This document shows positions 16,596 through 24,002 of a stretch of DNA of 30,932 bases, piece by piece. The notes under the pieces are model-generated. The model worked only from the letters and a program-made list of their open reading frames with translations, did no database searches and was not told the origin of the DNA. The stretch comes from an uncultured Eggerthella sp. GTDB taxonomy: Bacteria; Actinomycetota; Coriobacteriia; Coriobacteriales; Eggerthellaceae. Each line of letters starts with the position of its first letter. Position 1 is the first letter of the stretch. The stretch spans positions 1-30,932 of the forward strand of contig CAJKUH010000022.1 of assembly GCA_905203045.1 (NCBI GenBank). Direction: 5' to 3'. A program made the position numbers and the translations under genes.

Positions 16596-17530
16596 GCTGC
16601 CCAGTTGTAGCAATACTAGGGCCAACTGCTTCAGGCAAATCCGATTTGGCGCAGCAGGTTGCCCTGAACCTTGATGGGGAAGTGGTATCGGCCGATTCCA
16701 TGCAGGTATATCGCGGCATGAACATCGGTACCGCAAAGCTCGATCCATCCGAAATGAAAGTTCCGCACCACCTGATAGACATCCTCGATCCTGGCCAGGC
16801 CTTCTCTGCGCAGCAGTTTCAGGAAATGTCACGCCAGTGTTTTAAGAAAATCCAGGCGCGTGATAAAGTGCCTGTTCTTTGTGGTGGTACGGGCCTGTAC
16901 GTACAGGCCGCCCTGGAAGACATGCGTTTTCCCAAAGGCGACCAGATTGAAAATCCCATTCGCAAGAAATATGAGGCATTAGCAGAACAAGAGGGCAACG
17001 GAGCTGTTTGGAATGCGCTGAACGAAGTGGACCCTGCATCAGCATCCCTTTTGCACCCCAACAACGTTCGCAGGGTGATTCGCGCTCTCGAAATGCACGA
17101 TCAGGGCGTTTCCTACGCAGACCAGGTTGCTGGTATGAAGGATTTAGCCGAAGTGGTCCTTTCGGTTCGCTTCGGCCTTGCTCGTGATCCGAAGCTGCTT
17201 GCGGAGCGTATCGAAAAACGCGTTGATTCCATGTTCGAGCAAGGTCTTGTCGCGGAGGTCGAGGCCCTTCTTGAGTCAGGCTTTCGTGACGCGCTTACGG
17301 CGCCCCAGGCTATTGGATACAAAGAGGTTGTCGCAGCGCTTGATGGCGATATCTCAATGGATGAGGCGAGCGAGCAGATCAAAACGGCAACCAGACGATA
17401 CGCAAAGCGTCAGCGCACATGGTTGCGACGAGACAAGCACCTTATCTGGCTTGATGCTGATTCCATGACGGTTCAGCAGCTTACCGATTTGGTATTGGAA
17501 ACCTATCGGCAACGCATATCCCTACAATAA
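16592..17530 (+). CDS. miaA: tRNA dimethylallyltransferase MiaA
   Basis: Transfers dimethylallyl to N6 of A37 in tRNA. The GTG at 16592 overlaps the miaB stop by four bases and gives 312 residues starting just before the conserved VVAILGPTASGKS; an in-frame ATG at 16565 would add nine residues and is a weaker alternative. P-loop GPTASGKS is at 10-17, followed by SADSMQVYRGMNIGTAK, KVPHHLIDI, CGGTGLYVQA and the closing TRRYAKRQRTWLRRD. DapF follows after 36 bases. Confidence 0.95.
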   Translation: MSCPVVAILGPTASGKSDLAQQVALNLDGEVVSADSMQVYRGMNIGTAKLDPSEMKVPHHLIDILDPGQAFSAQQFQEMSRQCFKKIQARDKVPVLCGGTGLYVQAALEDMRFPKGDQIENPIRKKYEALAEQEGNGAVWNALNEVDPASASLLHPNNVRRVIRALEMHDQGVSYADQVAGMKDLAEVVLSVRFGLARDPKLLAERIEKRVDSMFEQGLVAEVEALLESGFRDALTAPQAIGYKEVVAALDGDISMDEASEQIKTATRRYAKRQRTWLRRDKHLIWLDADSMTVQQLTDLVLETYRQRISLQ

Positions 17531-17566
17531 TGCACGTGTGTATTTATCTTCCCTTAGGAGCTTCTT

Positions 17567-18484
17567 ATGGAACTGAACTTCACGAAACTGCATGGACTGG
17601 GGAACGATTTCGTGTTTATCGACGATTTCGATGAGTCCATCGAACTTACCGCCGACCAAGTTGCGTTTTTGTGCGATAGGCACTTTGGCATTGGCGGCGA
17701 CGGCGTTGTTCTGGTTCGTCCTTCGAAGCGCCCCGAATGCGCTGGTTACATGCATTACATCAATTCCGACGGTACGCTGGCGGAAATGTGCGGCAACGGG
17801 GTCCGTTGCTTCACGAAGTTCCTTGTCGATCATGGCTACGTTGACAAGGAAGCCGGTTCATATATCGCCGACACTAAACGCGGCCCTCTGCCTATTTCCT
17901 TCGAGCTTGACGCCAAAGGTCTGATGAGCCAAGCGTCAGTCGACATGGATGAGCCTATTCTCGATCCTGGGCTTGTTCCTGTTGACTTGCCGGCAAAGGG
18001 ACTTGCCCCTGATGGGAAATCATTCGTGAAGGAAGAGGTTGTTTCTTCACCTTGGGGCGATTTTGCCTTTACGTGTGTTTCGATGGGCAACCCTCATGCT
18101 GTTTGCTTCTTCGACGACATCGAATCGCTCCCCGATGAGTGGTTCGCAGGCGACCAGAAGTCGCTCGAGACGTTCGATTTGAACCGCATCGGTGCCTTCT
18201 TCGAATCGAACAACGTCTTTCCTGCCAAGACCAACGTTGAGTTCATCGTTCCCGCTGAAGACAGCCTTCATATGCGTGTCTATGAGCGTGGTTGCGGTGA
18301 AACGCTCGCGTGCGGCACGGGTGCTTGCGCTTCCCTAGTCGCAGCTGTGCTTACAGGGCGCTCTGAACGCACCAACAAAGTGCATTTACGTGGTGGTACG
18401 CTTACCATCACGTGGCAAGAAAACAATCATGTGCTCATGACGGGGCCAGCGGCTCAGTCGTTTACCGGCACCATAGAACTGTAA
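17567..18484 (+). CDS. dapF: Diaminopimelate epimerase
   Basis: Converts LL- to meso-diaminopimelate for peptidoglycan and lysine. 305 residues, about 30 longer than the usual 274, the extra sequence lying in the middle. The two catalytic cysteines are present: Cys75 in MCGNGVRCF and Cys249 in ACGTGACAS. The N-terminal KLHGLGNDFVFID and GNPHAV segments also match. TTAGGAG precedes the ATG. It lies between miaA and hflX, as in many actinobacteria, far from dapA at the left end. Confidence 0.96.
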   Translation: MELNFTKLHGLGNDFVFIDDFDESIELTADQVAFLCDRHFGIGGDGVVLVRPSKRPECAGYMHYINSDGTLAEMCGNGVRCFTKFLVDHGYVDKEAGSYIADTKRGPLPISFELDAKGLMSQASVDMDEPILDPGLVPVDLPAKGLAPDGKSFVKEEVVSSPWGDFAFTCVSMGNPHAVCFFDDIESLPDEWFAGDQKSLETFDLNRIGAFFESNNVFPAKTNVEFIVPAEDSLHMRVYERGCGETLACGTGACASLVAAVLTGRSERTNKVHLRGGTLTITWQENNHVLMTGPAAQSFTGTIEL

Positions 18485-18491
18485 GGCATAT

Positions 18492-19802
18492 ATGATCGAA
18501 TTCGACGAAGTAAAGCAGCATGGTCCTGCAACCGTTATCGAAAAACCGCGCGAACGGGCTATCTTGGTAGGTGTAGAGCGCCCCAACCAAGAATGGAGCC
18601 TGGAATCGTCTTTGGCGGAATTGGAGCGTTTGGCTTGGACGGCTGGCGCTGACATGGTTGCGCAAACGACTCAGAAGCTTGATTCGCCGAATCCTCGCAC
18701 ATTCGTTGGAAGCGGTAAGGCGGAAGAAATTGCCAGTTTGGCACGCTCCTATGCAGCCGATGTGGTGATTTTCGACGATGAGCTTACTCCCTCCCAGCAA
18801 TCGAACCTGGAAAAGGTGGTTGGCAAGGACGTCAAGGTTATCGACCGAACCGCTTTGATCCTCGATATCTTCGCCTTGCATGCTACGAGCAAAGAGGGCA
18901 GGTTACAGGTCCGTCTGGCGCAAAACCAGTACCTGTACCCCCGCTTGCGCGGTATGTGGGCTCATTTGGCGTCTAATCGCATGGGCGGCGGCGTAGGTTC
19001 GCGCTTTGGCGAAGGTGAAAGTCAGCTTGAAGTTGACCGTCGCCTCGTTCGCAATAGAATCACCTCCATCAGACGCGAACTTGCCTCCCTTTCGAAAAAA
19101 CGCGACCTGCAGCGTAAACGCCGCAACGAATCGGGCATCTACAAAGTTTCCCTGGCTGGTTACACCAATGCTGGCAAATCAAGCCTTCTTAACGCCATAA
19201 CCGGCTCGGAAGTGCTCAGCTACGACAAACTGTTCGCAACGCTTGATTCCACCACGCGCCAACTGGCATTGCCAGAGGGTAGGGAAGTGACGCTCACCGA
19301 CACCGTGGGCTTCATCCAAAAGCTTCCTACCACTCTTGTCGAAGCGTTCAAGTCCACGCTTGACGAGATCAATGGAGCTGATTTGATTCTCCATGTTGTT
19401 GATGCTTCCGACCCCAACGCGGAACGTCAAATTGATACGGTGAATATGGTTCTTGAGCAGATTGGCGCCGATGAAATCGGACGTGTGGAAGTGTTCAACA
19501 AAAAGGATCTTCTTGCGCCCGAGCAATTTGAAGCGTTGAAAACGCGTTATCCCGAGGCTGTATTCACTTCTACCGTAACGCGCGATGGCATAGCGGAGCT
19601 TATTTCTCGTATTTCACTGATTGCCTCTTCGCAGGAAGAAGTACTGGAGGTTCTTATTCCATATGACAGGGGAGACTTGGTTTCACTGGCGCATCAGCGG
19701 TGCAGCATCTTGAACGAGGAGTATCTTGACACCGGCACCAAGCTTATGGTGCGCGCTGGTCATCAAGCGGCAGCAAAATTGAAGCCCTTTGCCTGCAATT
19801 AG
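18492..19802 (+). CDS. hflX: Ribosome-associated GTPase HflX
   Basis: 436 residues. GTPase that binds the 50S subunit and splits stalled or stressed ribosomes. The N-terminal HflX domain (AGADMVAQTTQKLDSPNPRT, GSGKAEEIA, FDDELTPSQQSNLE, DRTALILDIFALHA, RLRGMWAHL) is followed by a coiled linker. The G domain has GYTNAGKSS at about 223-231, DTVGFIQKLP and NKKD. AAGG stands five bases before the ATG, eight bases after dapF. It is the last gene of the run; a weak hairpin (19856-19876) and a strong one (19933-19968) follow. Confidence 0.96.
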   Translation: MIEFDEVKQHGPATVIEKPRERAILVGVERPNQEWSLESSLAELERLAWTAGADMVAQTTQKLDSPNPRTFVGSGKAEEIASLARSYAADVVIFDDELTPSQQSNLEKVVGKDVKVIDRTALILDIFALHATSKEGRLQVRLAQNQYLYPRLRGMWAHLASNRMGGGVGSRFGEGESQLEVDRRLVRNRITSIRRELASLSKKRDLQRKRRNESGIYKVSLAGYTNAGKSSLLNAITGSEVLSYDKLFATLDSTTRQLALPEGREVTLTDTVGFIQKLPTTLVEAFKSTLDEINGADLILHVVDASDPNAERQIDTVNMVLEQIGADEIGRVEVFNKKDLLAPEQFEALKTRYPEAVFTSTVTRDGIAELISRISLIASSQEEVLEVLIPYDRGDLVSLAHQRCSILNEEYLDTGTKLMVRAGHQAAAKLKPFACN

Positions 19803-19932
19803 GTTCAAGGTTATGAGCTCTGGGAATGTTTAAGAACATTGCGTTCAAACAAAATCCTGCCGAATAAACAGGCAGGCTATCTTTCGGTGAAGTTCCTCGA
19901 TCCAGCTGAACGCTCAAATCCGTTGTGGATGC

Positions 19933-19975
19933 AAAGCAGCCCTTACCGCATGCGGTAAGGGCTGCTTTTGTTTAG
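19933..19975. terminator. Bidirectional terminator between hflX and lexA
   Basis: A 36-base perfect palindrome (AAAGCAGCCCTTACCGCA at 19933-19950 and its complement) with A-tract and T-tract at its ends. The convergent genes hflX and lexA both end nearby, so it can serve both strands. Confidence 0.88.
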
Positions 19976-20012
19976 CGTTTAGAAGACATTCGAGCACAGA
20001 GCGAAGGGAAGG

Positions 20013-20645
20013 CTAATACACTTTACGAAGCACAGCAACAACCTTGCCTACAATTGCGCAGTTACGCGTGATGATAGGCTCCATGCTTGAATTTTCTGGT
20101 TGCAAACGGATGTGATCTTTTTCCTTGTAAAACCGTTTTACCGTTGCGCCATCATCGATAAGAGCAACGATGATTTCCCCATTCCGGGCAACCTGCTGTT
20201 CCTTAACCACTACATAGTCGCCGTCGTTGATGCCCGCTTCAATCATCGATTCTCCGTGAACCGCCAAGATGAACGATGCCGAATCGCCAACCAATTCAGT
20301 GGGAAGGGACATAGTGGTTTCAACGTTTTGCTCCGCAAGAATAGGCTCACCAGCTGCGACATTTCCGACAAGGGGAAGTGACAAATTGTCGTTGGAGCCC
20401 TCTGACCCAAATGCTTCCTCAGGTTCATGTTTGCCGGGGAGCGCGATAGAACGCGATTTCAAAGGATCGCGCACGATATATCCCTTTTCCTCAAGTGTTT
20501 TCAAATGAACATGAACGGTGGAAGGGGAGGATAAATGAACCGCTTCGGCAATTTCACGCACCGTTGGGCCATACCCCTTTTGCATGATGTAAGACTCTAT
20601 GAATTCATACACGCTTCGTTGGCGCGTAGTAAGGGGTTTGGACAT
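20013..20645 (-). CDS. lexA: SOS repressor LexA
   Basis: 210 residues from the ATG at 20645, which has AGGAG five bases upstream; an in-frame ATG at 20666 would sit over a LexA box and lacks this site. The N-terminal winged helix (TTRQRSVYEFIESYI, PTVREIAEAVHLSSPSTVHV) is followed by the S24 latent peptidase: scissile Ala98-Gly99 (NVAAGEP), nucleophile Ser133 (HGESM) and general base Lys170 (ATVKRF). RecA filaments trigger self-cleavage. Three LexA boxes in its upstream region imply autoregulation together with the divergent gene at 20747. Confidence 0.97.
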   Translation of the reverse strand: MSKPLTTRQRSVYEFIESYIMQKGYGPTVREIAEAVHLSSPSTVHVHLKTLEEKGYIVRDPLKSRSIALPGKHEPEEAFGSEGSNDNLSLPLVGNVAAGEPILAEQNVETTMSLPTELVGDSASFILAVHGESMIEAGINDGDYVVVKEQQVARNGEIIVALIDDGATVKRFYKEKDHIRLQPENSSMEPIITRNCAIVGKVVAVLRKVY

Positions 20646-20660
20646 TGCGACTCCTAGATA

Positions 20661-20672
20661 GAACAAATGTTT
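20661..20672. promoter_or_regulatory. LexA box 1 (imperfect), lexA-proximal
   Basis: GAACAAATGTTT, one mismatch to GAAC-N4-GTTC, 15 bases upstream of the lexA start. Probably represses lexA itself. Confidence 0.6.
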
Positions 20673-20681
20673 GTATTTTTA

Positions 20682-20710
20682 TTGACAGGAACGTATGTTC
20701 GATTTACAGT
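20682..20710 (+). promoter_or_regulatory. Promoter of the small SOS membrane gene
   Basis: A consensus -35 TTGACA (20682-20687), a 17-base spacer and a -10 TACAGT (20705-20710). LexA box 2 fills the spacer and box 3 starts seven bases after the -10, so LexA should shut this promoter tightly. Confidence 0.8.
20689..20700. promoter_or_regulatory. LexA box 2 (perfect)
   Basis: GAACGTATGTTC, an exact GAAC-N4-GTTC match inside the spacer of the rightward promoter. Confidence 0.88.
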
Positions 20711-20716
20711 ATACAC

Positions 20717-20728
20717 GAACAAAGGTTC
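20717..20728. promoter_or_regulatory. LexA box 3 (perfect half-sites)
   Basis: GAACAAAGGTTC, an exact match, placed at the start of the rightward transcript. Box centres are 28 bases apart (20667, 20695, 20723), close to multiples of the helical repeat. Confidence 0.85.
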
Positions 20729-20746
20729 TATGCAAGGAGGCACGTA

Positions 20747-21073
20747 ATGAACAAAGCACCGGTAACGTATCGCACGGTAGGATCTGCAGCGCTTAAGCCC
20801 GAATATCATCATGATCAGGTAGAACCAACGCCGATTATCGACTTCGAAACGTTTATTCCTGCGAATAATCAGCAGCGTATTTATCGTGCTCCCGTAGAGC
20901 TTACATTCTCGGAAAAGATTGCACACAAGATTGCTGCCGATCCGCTCCTTGGTTCAATAAGCAAGGCTTTCGCCAAAGAGCAATCGGGTATAAAGGCAGA
21001 TAAGTTCGGGTTTGCTCGCTATGCCGCAGGCGTTTCCGCTGCACTGCTTGTTCTTATCTTTATGGGCCTGTAA
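20747..21073 (+). CDS. Small LexA-controlled membrane protein, candidate SOS division inhibitor
   Basis: 108 residues from the ATG at 20747, which has AAGGAGG seven bases upstream. No family is recognised. Residues 1-~90 are soluble and hydrophilic with proline-rich stretches; the last ~18 (RYAAGVSAALLVLIFMGL) form a single membrane helix at the very C-terminus. There is no signal peptide, LysM domain or cysteine. The gene is divergent from lexA, has two perfect LexA boxes at its promoter and is followed by nrdR. This is the position of the SOS division inhibitors yneA (Bacillus), divS (Corynebacterium) and Rv2719c (Mycobacterium). The same role is therefore inferred from place and control, not from sequence similarity. 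Confidence 0.8.
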   Translation: MNKAPVTYRTVGSAALKPEYHHDQVEPTPIIDFETFIPANNQQRIYRAPVELTFSEKIAHKIAADPLLGSISKAFAKEQSGIKADKFGFARYAAGVSAALLVLIFMGL

Positions 21074-21085
21074 TGAGTCAACGTG

Positions 21086-21140
21086 ATAATGACGATTTTT
21101 CTTGCTTACCCACCACAATAAGCTGAAAAATCGTCATTAT
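21086..21140. repeat. 16-base perfect inverted repeat before nrdR
   Basis: Arms at 21086-21101 (ATAATGACGATTTTTC) and 21125-21140 with a 23-base loop. There is no T-tract beyond the right arm, so it is not a standard terminator. It may be a bidirectional hairpin or an operator. A TATACT at 21166-21171 could be the nrdR -10 downstream of it. Confidence 0.6.
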
Positions 21141-21202
21141 TTCGACGTGGGATATCTATATCTTGTATACTTTGCTGAGGTTATCCAACAGAAGGAGATC
21201 TC

Positions 21203-21649
21203 ATGCGCTGTCCCACATGTGGGCATCCCGAATCTAAAGTGGTAGATTCCCGTCCAGCAGACGATGGTTCTTCGATTCGCCGTAGACGCGAATGTCTTTC
21301 CTGTGGCTCCCGTTTCACCACGTATGAACGAACGGGCGAAAACCCCCTGGTAATCATCAAATCCGATGGTTCTTCTGAAGCTTACGACCGGGATAAATTG
21401 TTCCGAGGCCTTTTGATAGCATGTGCTAAACGACCGGTTTCCGCAGAGAAAATCTCGCAGCTCATTAACAGCATTGAATCCGAGTTAAGGAATTCGGGAA
21501 AACAGGAAATCTCGTCGAAAAAGCTTGGCGATATGGCACTTGAACGTCTAGCAGATGTAGACGATGTTGCTTACATTCGTTTCGCGAGCGTCTACAAGGA
21601 TTTTAAGACCGTAGATGAATTCCGTGATGCGCTGAAGGGGCTGAATTAA
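21203..21649 (+). CDS. nrdR: Transcriptional repressor NrdR
   Basis: 148 residues. Nucleotide-sensing repressor of ribonucleotide reductase genes. The zinc ribbon has Cys3, Cys6, Cys31 and Cys34 (MRCPTCGHPESKVVDSR; RRRECLSCG), followed by the ATP-cone domain (VIIKSDGSSEAYDRDKLFRG). AAGGAG precedes the ATG. The gene ends two bases before dut, so a nrdR-dut operon that manages dNTP pools next to the SOS genes is likely. Confidence 0.97.
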   Translation: MRCPTCGHPESKVVDSRPADDGSSIRRRRECLSCGSRFTTYERTGENPLVIIKSDGSSEAYDRDKLFRGLLIACAKRPVSAEKISQLINSIESELRNSGKQEISSKKLGDMALERLADVDDVAYIRFASVYKDFKTVDEFRDALKGLN

Positions 21650-21651
21650 TC

Positions 21652-22101
21652 ATGCAGCAGATTGTTATGCCAACAAAAAAACTTAGCCCTCTGGCGGTAG
21701 TTCCAGAGAACGCGTACCAAGGTGATGCTGGGTACGATTTATACGCGACTGAAGAAATGGTTCTGAAGCCTTTTGAGCGTGCGCTTATTCCTACAGGGCT
21801 TGCTATCCAGATTCCTGAAGGATATGCGGGATTCGTCCTGCCACGCAGCGGCATGGCAATAAAACAAGGTCTTTCGCTGGTTAATGCACCGGGATTGATA
21901 GACAGCAATTACCGCGGCGAGCTGAAAGCAATTGCAATCAACCTTGATCCTGCAAACGATATCCAGGTGCATGTTGGCGATCGAATAGCCCAACTGGTCA
22001 TCATGAAAGTCGAAAATGTTCACTTCAATCAGGTTGAAGAGCTTGACGATTCAGAGCGCGGCGAAGGTGGCTTCGGATCGAGTGGCGTTGCTTCCAAATA
22101 G
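21652..22101 (+). CDS. dut: dUTP diphosphatase
   Basis: Hydrolyses dUTP to dUMP, keeping uracil out of DNA and feeding dTMP synthesis. 149 residues with all five trimeric dUTPase motifs in order: GDAGYDLYAT, PRSGMA, APGLIDSNYRGE (catalytic Asp), GDRIAQLVI, and RGEGGFGSSG. The start at 21652 follows nrdR directly; an ATG at 21667 is also possible. A terminator follows. Confidence 0.96.
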   Translation: MQQIVMPTKKLSPLAVVPENAYQGDAGYDLYATEEMVLKPFERALIPTGLAIQIPEGYAGFVLPRSGMAIKQGLSLVNAPGLIDSNYRGELKAIAINLDPANDIQVHVGDRIAQLVIMKVENVHFNQVEELDDSERGEGGFGSSGVASK

Positions 22102-22114
22102 GATTCAATCTCTG

Positions 22115-22137
22115 AAAGGCGCCTTATGACGCCTTTT
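22115..22137 (+). terminator. Terminator after dut
   Basis: Stem AAAGGCG (22115-22121) / CGCCTTT (22130-22136) with an eight-base loop and a T-rich end, 14 bases after the dut stop. Confidence 0.7.
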
Positions 22138-22947
22138 GCTTTATTGCCTTCGTAAAGCTCCTTATGAGGACTACTGCTTGCTATGGGGCCGTAATTTCCC
22201 TCTCCTTACGATACGCTATTATTTAGTTGATAATATATCTTATGTAAACCTAAACATTATGAAACTAAACATTTGGTAGAAGGATTGCTCAGTAGTAATT
22301 CCTGCCGCTAACCCACTCCAACGAAGCTAGGGATTGAAAGGGCTTTAATCCTGCCACCAAAAATTTTCATGCCAAGGGAATGCTTCTGATCTGAATTTAG
22401 AACACTGCAGCGCTCAAGGAAATCTGGGCACGTCTTATGATTCGAGGACGGTAACGCATAGCTACTTCCTTGCCCTGCAAGACCGTATTTCATGGCATTA
22501 TGTCGTCTTCTACTTTGACTATATTTGTCTTATCTAGAATTCGATAGCTAAGTGTCGTATTCCATCACGTAAAAACCCTAAAGAGACTTAATACCCTATG
22601 GTTTCTTAGACCTGTTCATTTGCTGTTTTTGCCGTACTATCAATTTCATTGCAGTTTTTGTCCGCATAAGAACATGAACTGCAGAATATGCCTTAATAAC
22701 GCATGGGCAACTATGGCAAAAACGTGCTTCACCCTTAAAACAACAAGCTGCGCTTGCAAGCACCTCTACCCCACCAGTATTTCTATTGCGTCAAATCACT
22801 CTAATATCGCTGTATACCGATATCTAATAAGCGCAAGACATCGGTAATTGGTGCTACCATATTTGAGATGAATGCCAGAGCGAAGCTCTTATCTGCGCTC
22901 ACTGCCGGCTTCACGTTTAACGTATTCAAGCAAGGAGAGACCATCTA
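22138..22947. other. AT-rich intergenic region without a convincing gene
   Basis: About 800 bases, clearly richer in A+T than the surrounding genes. Two short open frames exist: 61 codons on the minus strand (22308-22493, ending KIFGGRIKALSIPSFVGVG) and 75 codons on the plus strand (22620-22847, Cys-rich). Neither has a recognisable domain or a good ribosome-binding site. No tRNA, CRISPR or riboswitch is recognised. The promoter and AAGGAGAGA site for the thioesterase at 22948 lie at its right end. Confidence 0.5.
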
Positions 22948-23361
22948 ATGGCAGAAGAAGAAATCGTCGAGACAGACCCTTACTGCAAAAGCGACCGTTT
23001 TGCCGCTAAAAACGGCATTAAAGCTATTGAGGTTGGTGAAGACTATTCGGTTTGCACCATGCCCATTGACGAGACTTGCCTCAACGGTATCGGTATTCCC
23101 ATGGGCGGCTGCTATTTCACCCTGGGCGATTTCTCCTTCGGTGTAGCTAGCCACTACATTAAGAACAACATGGTTACTTTGAACTCGCAGATCGACTTTA
23201 TTGCCTCTGCAAAAGTTGGCGATGTCATTACGGCCCGCTGCGAGCTGGCCCCTGGTGCCTCTAAGAAGATTGCCCGTTTCGAGATCACTATGAAGGACCA
23301 AGACGGCAAGCTTCTGGCTCTCATGCATGTGACCAGCTATCGAAAGTCTCATCGTAAGTAG
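22948..23361 (+). CDS. PaaI-like hotdog-fold acyl-CoA thioesterase
   Basis: 137 residues, a typical size for the PaaI/YdiI family. The hotdog motif is visible around residues 48-66 (NGIGIPMGGCYFTLGDFSF) with the later VTLNSQIDFIASAKVGD strand. Both histidines usual in this loop (NGHGTAHGG in phenylacetate PaaI) are replaced by Ile and Met, while the aspartate in LGD is kept. Activity is therefore likely but the substrate is uncertain. AAGGAGAGA lies 11 bases before the ATG. It stands alone, ended by a bidirectional terminator. An aryl-acetyl-CoA role is suggested by the iorAB-paaK genes nearby. Confidence 0.8.
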   Translation: MAEEEIVETDPYCKSDRFAAKNGIKAIEVGEDYSVCTMPIDETCLNGIGIPMGGCYFTLGDFSFGVASHYIKNNMVTLNSQIDFIASAKVGDVITARCELAPGASKKIARFEITMKDQDGKLLALMHVTSYRKSHRK

Positions 23362-23383
23362 CAAACTTCAACATAGCTTATTG

Positions 23384-23421
23384 AAAAAGCCCCTTCCACA
23401 ATACCGTGGAAGGGGCTTTTT
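23384..23421. terminator. Bidirectional terminator between two convergent thioesterase genes
   Basis: A perfect 16-base-pair stem (AAAAAGCCCCTTCCAC and complement) with a six-base loop, bounded by A- and T-tracts, so it works on both strands. Confidence 0.9.
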
Positions 23422-23471
23422 AGTTCGCACTGAATATATCTTGCAACGCTTAGGGCTCGATAAGCTGCAAG

Positions 23472-23909
23472 TTACTCTTCGCTATAGCACACGCGCTTAT
23501 AGGCTTCGAAAAGATCGGGGAATACTTTTTTCTGGCTGATGGGTTTGAAGTTCTCGCGCTTGCAGATGCAATGGGTGGTTACCGCGGTAAAGTGCGGTTT
23601 CACCTTTTCGGGGTCCTCCCCTTTCAAGTACATCTTGCAGGTATACTCGGTTTTAACGGCTCCAACCTTCGATACGTGCGTTTTAACCACGATGGTGTCA
23701 CCATAATGAAATGGTGCGCCATAGGATAAGTCAACATGGACTACCGGAGACAGATACCCAGCCTCTTCGAAGTCGGCATAGGGGAATCCCAGCGCGTTCA
23801 GAAAGTCGGTACGTGCAACCTCAAGGTAAATAAGGTAATTCGCGTGATACACCACGCCCATACCGTCGGTTTCTGCATATCGGACTACGATCTCAGTTGA
23901 AGTCTCCAT
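23472..23909 (-). CDS. YbgC/4-hydroxybenzoyl-CoA-type acyl-CoA thioesterase
   Basis: 145 residues. Hotdog-fold thioesterase of the YbgC/FadM group, with the catalytic aspartate and active-site loop in RYAETDGMGVVYHANYLIYL, followed by VHVDLSYGAPFHYGDTIVV. It hydrolyses acyl- or aryl-CoA esters; the substrate cannot be read from sequence. AAAGGGAG precedes the ATG at 23909. Divergent from the UbiA-family gene across a near-perfect palindrome (23937-23966), suggesting shared control. Confidence 0.88.
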   Translation of the reverse strand: METSTEIVVRYAETDGMGVVYHANYLIYLEVARTDFLNALGFPYADFEEAGYLSPVVHVDLSYGAPFHYGDTIVVKTHVSKVGAVKTEYTCKMYLKGEDPEKVKPHFTAVTTHCICKRENFKPISQKKVFPDLFEAYKRVCYSEE

Positions 23910-23936
23910 CGGCTCCCTTTCTTTTTTGGATGCCCT

Positions 23937-23966
23937 TTCGAACCTTTATTATAATGAAGGTTCGAA
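23937..23966. promoter_or_regulatory. Near-perfect palindrome overlapping two opposed -10 boxes
   Basis: Half-sites TTCGAACCTT (23937-23946) and AAGGTTCGAA (23957-23966) flank a core in which ATTATAAT (23948-23955) is itself palindromic; only one of 15 pairs mismatches. The core gives TATAAT on the plus strand (23950-23955) and on the minus strand (23953-23948). A TTGGAT (23926-23931) is an acceptable -35 for the plus direction. This looks like an operator over divergent promoters. It is not a LexA box. Confidence 0.65.
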
Positions 23967-24002
23967 CTTTACCTATAAAGCCAGATAGGACAAGCACAAG
24001 AT

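Noticed and set aside
19826..19847. GAAC...GTTC near 19835 as a further LexA box
   Set aside because: The half-sites are separated by five bases instead of four and it lies downstream of hflX, not at a promoter.
19856..19876. CCTGCC/GGCAGG hairpin after hflX as the main terminator
   Set aside because: Only six base pairs and a poor T-run; the 36-base palindrome at 19933 is much stronger.
22620..22847. 75-codon Cys-rich frame in the AT-rich region
   Set aside because: No binding site, no known domain and scattered composition; not supported as a gene.
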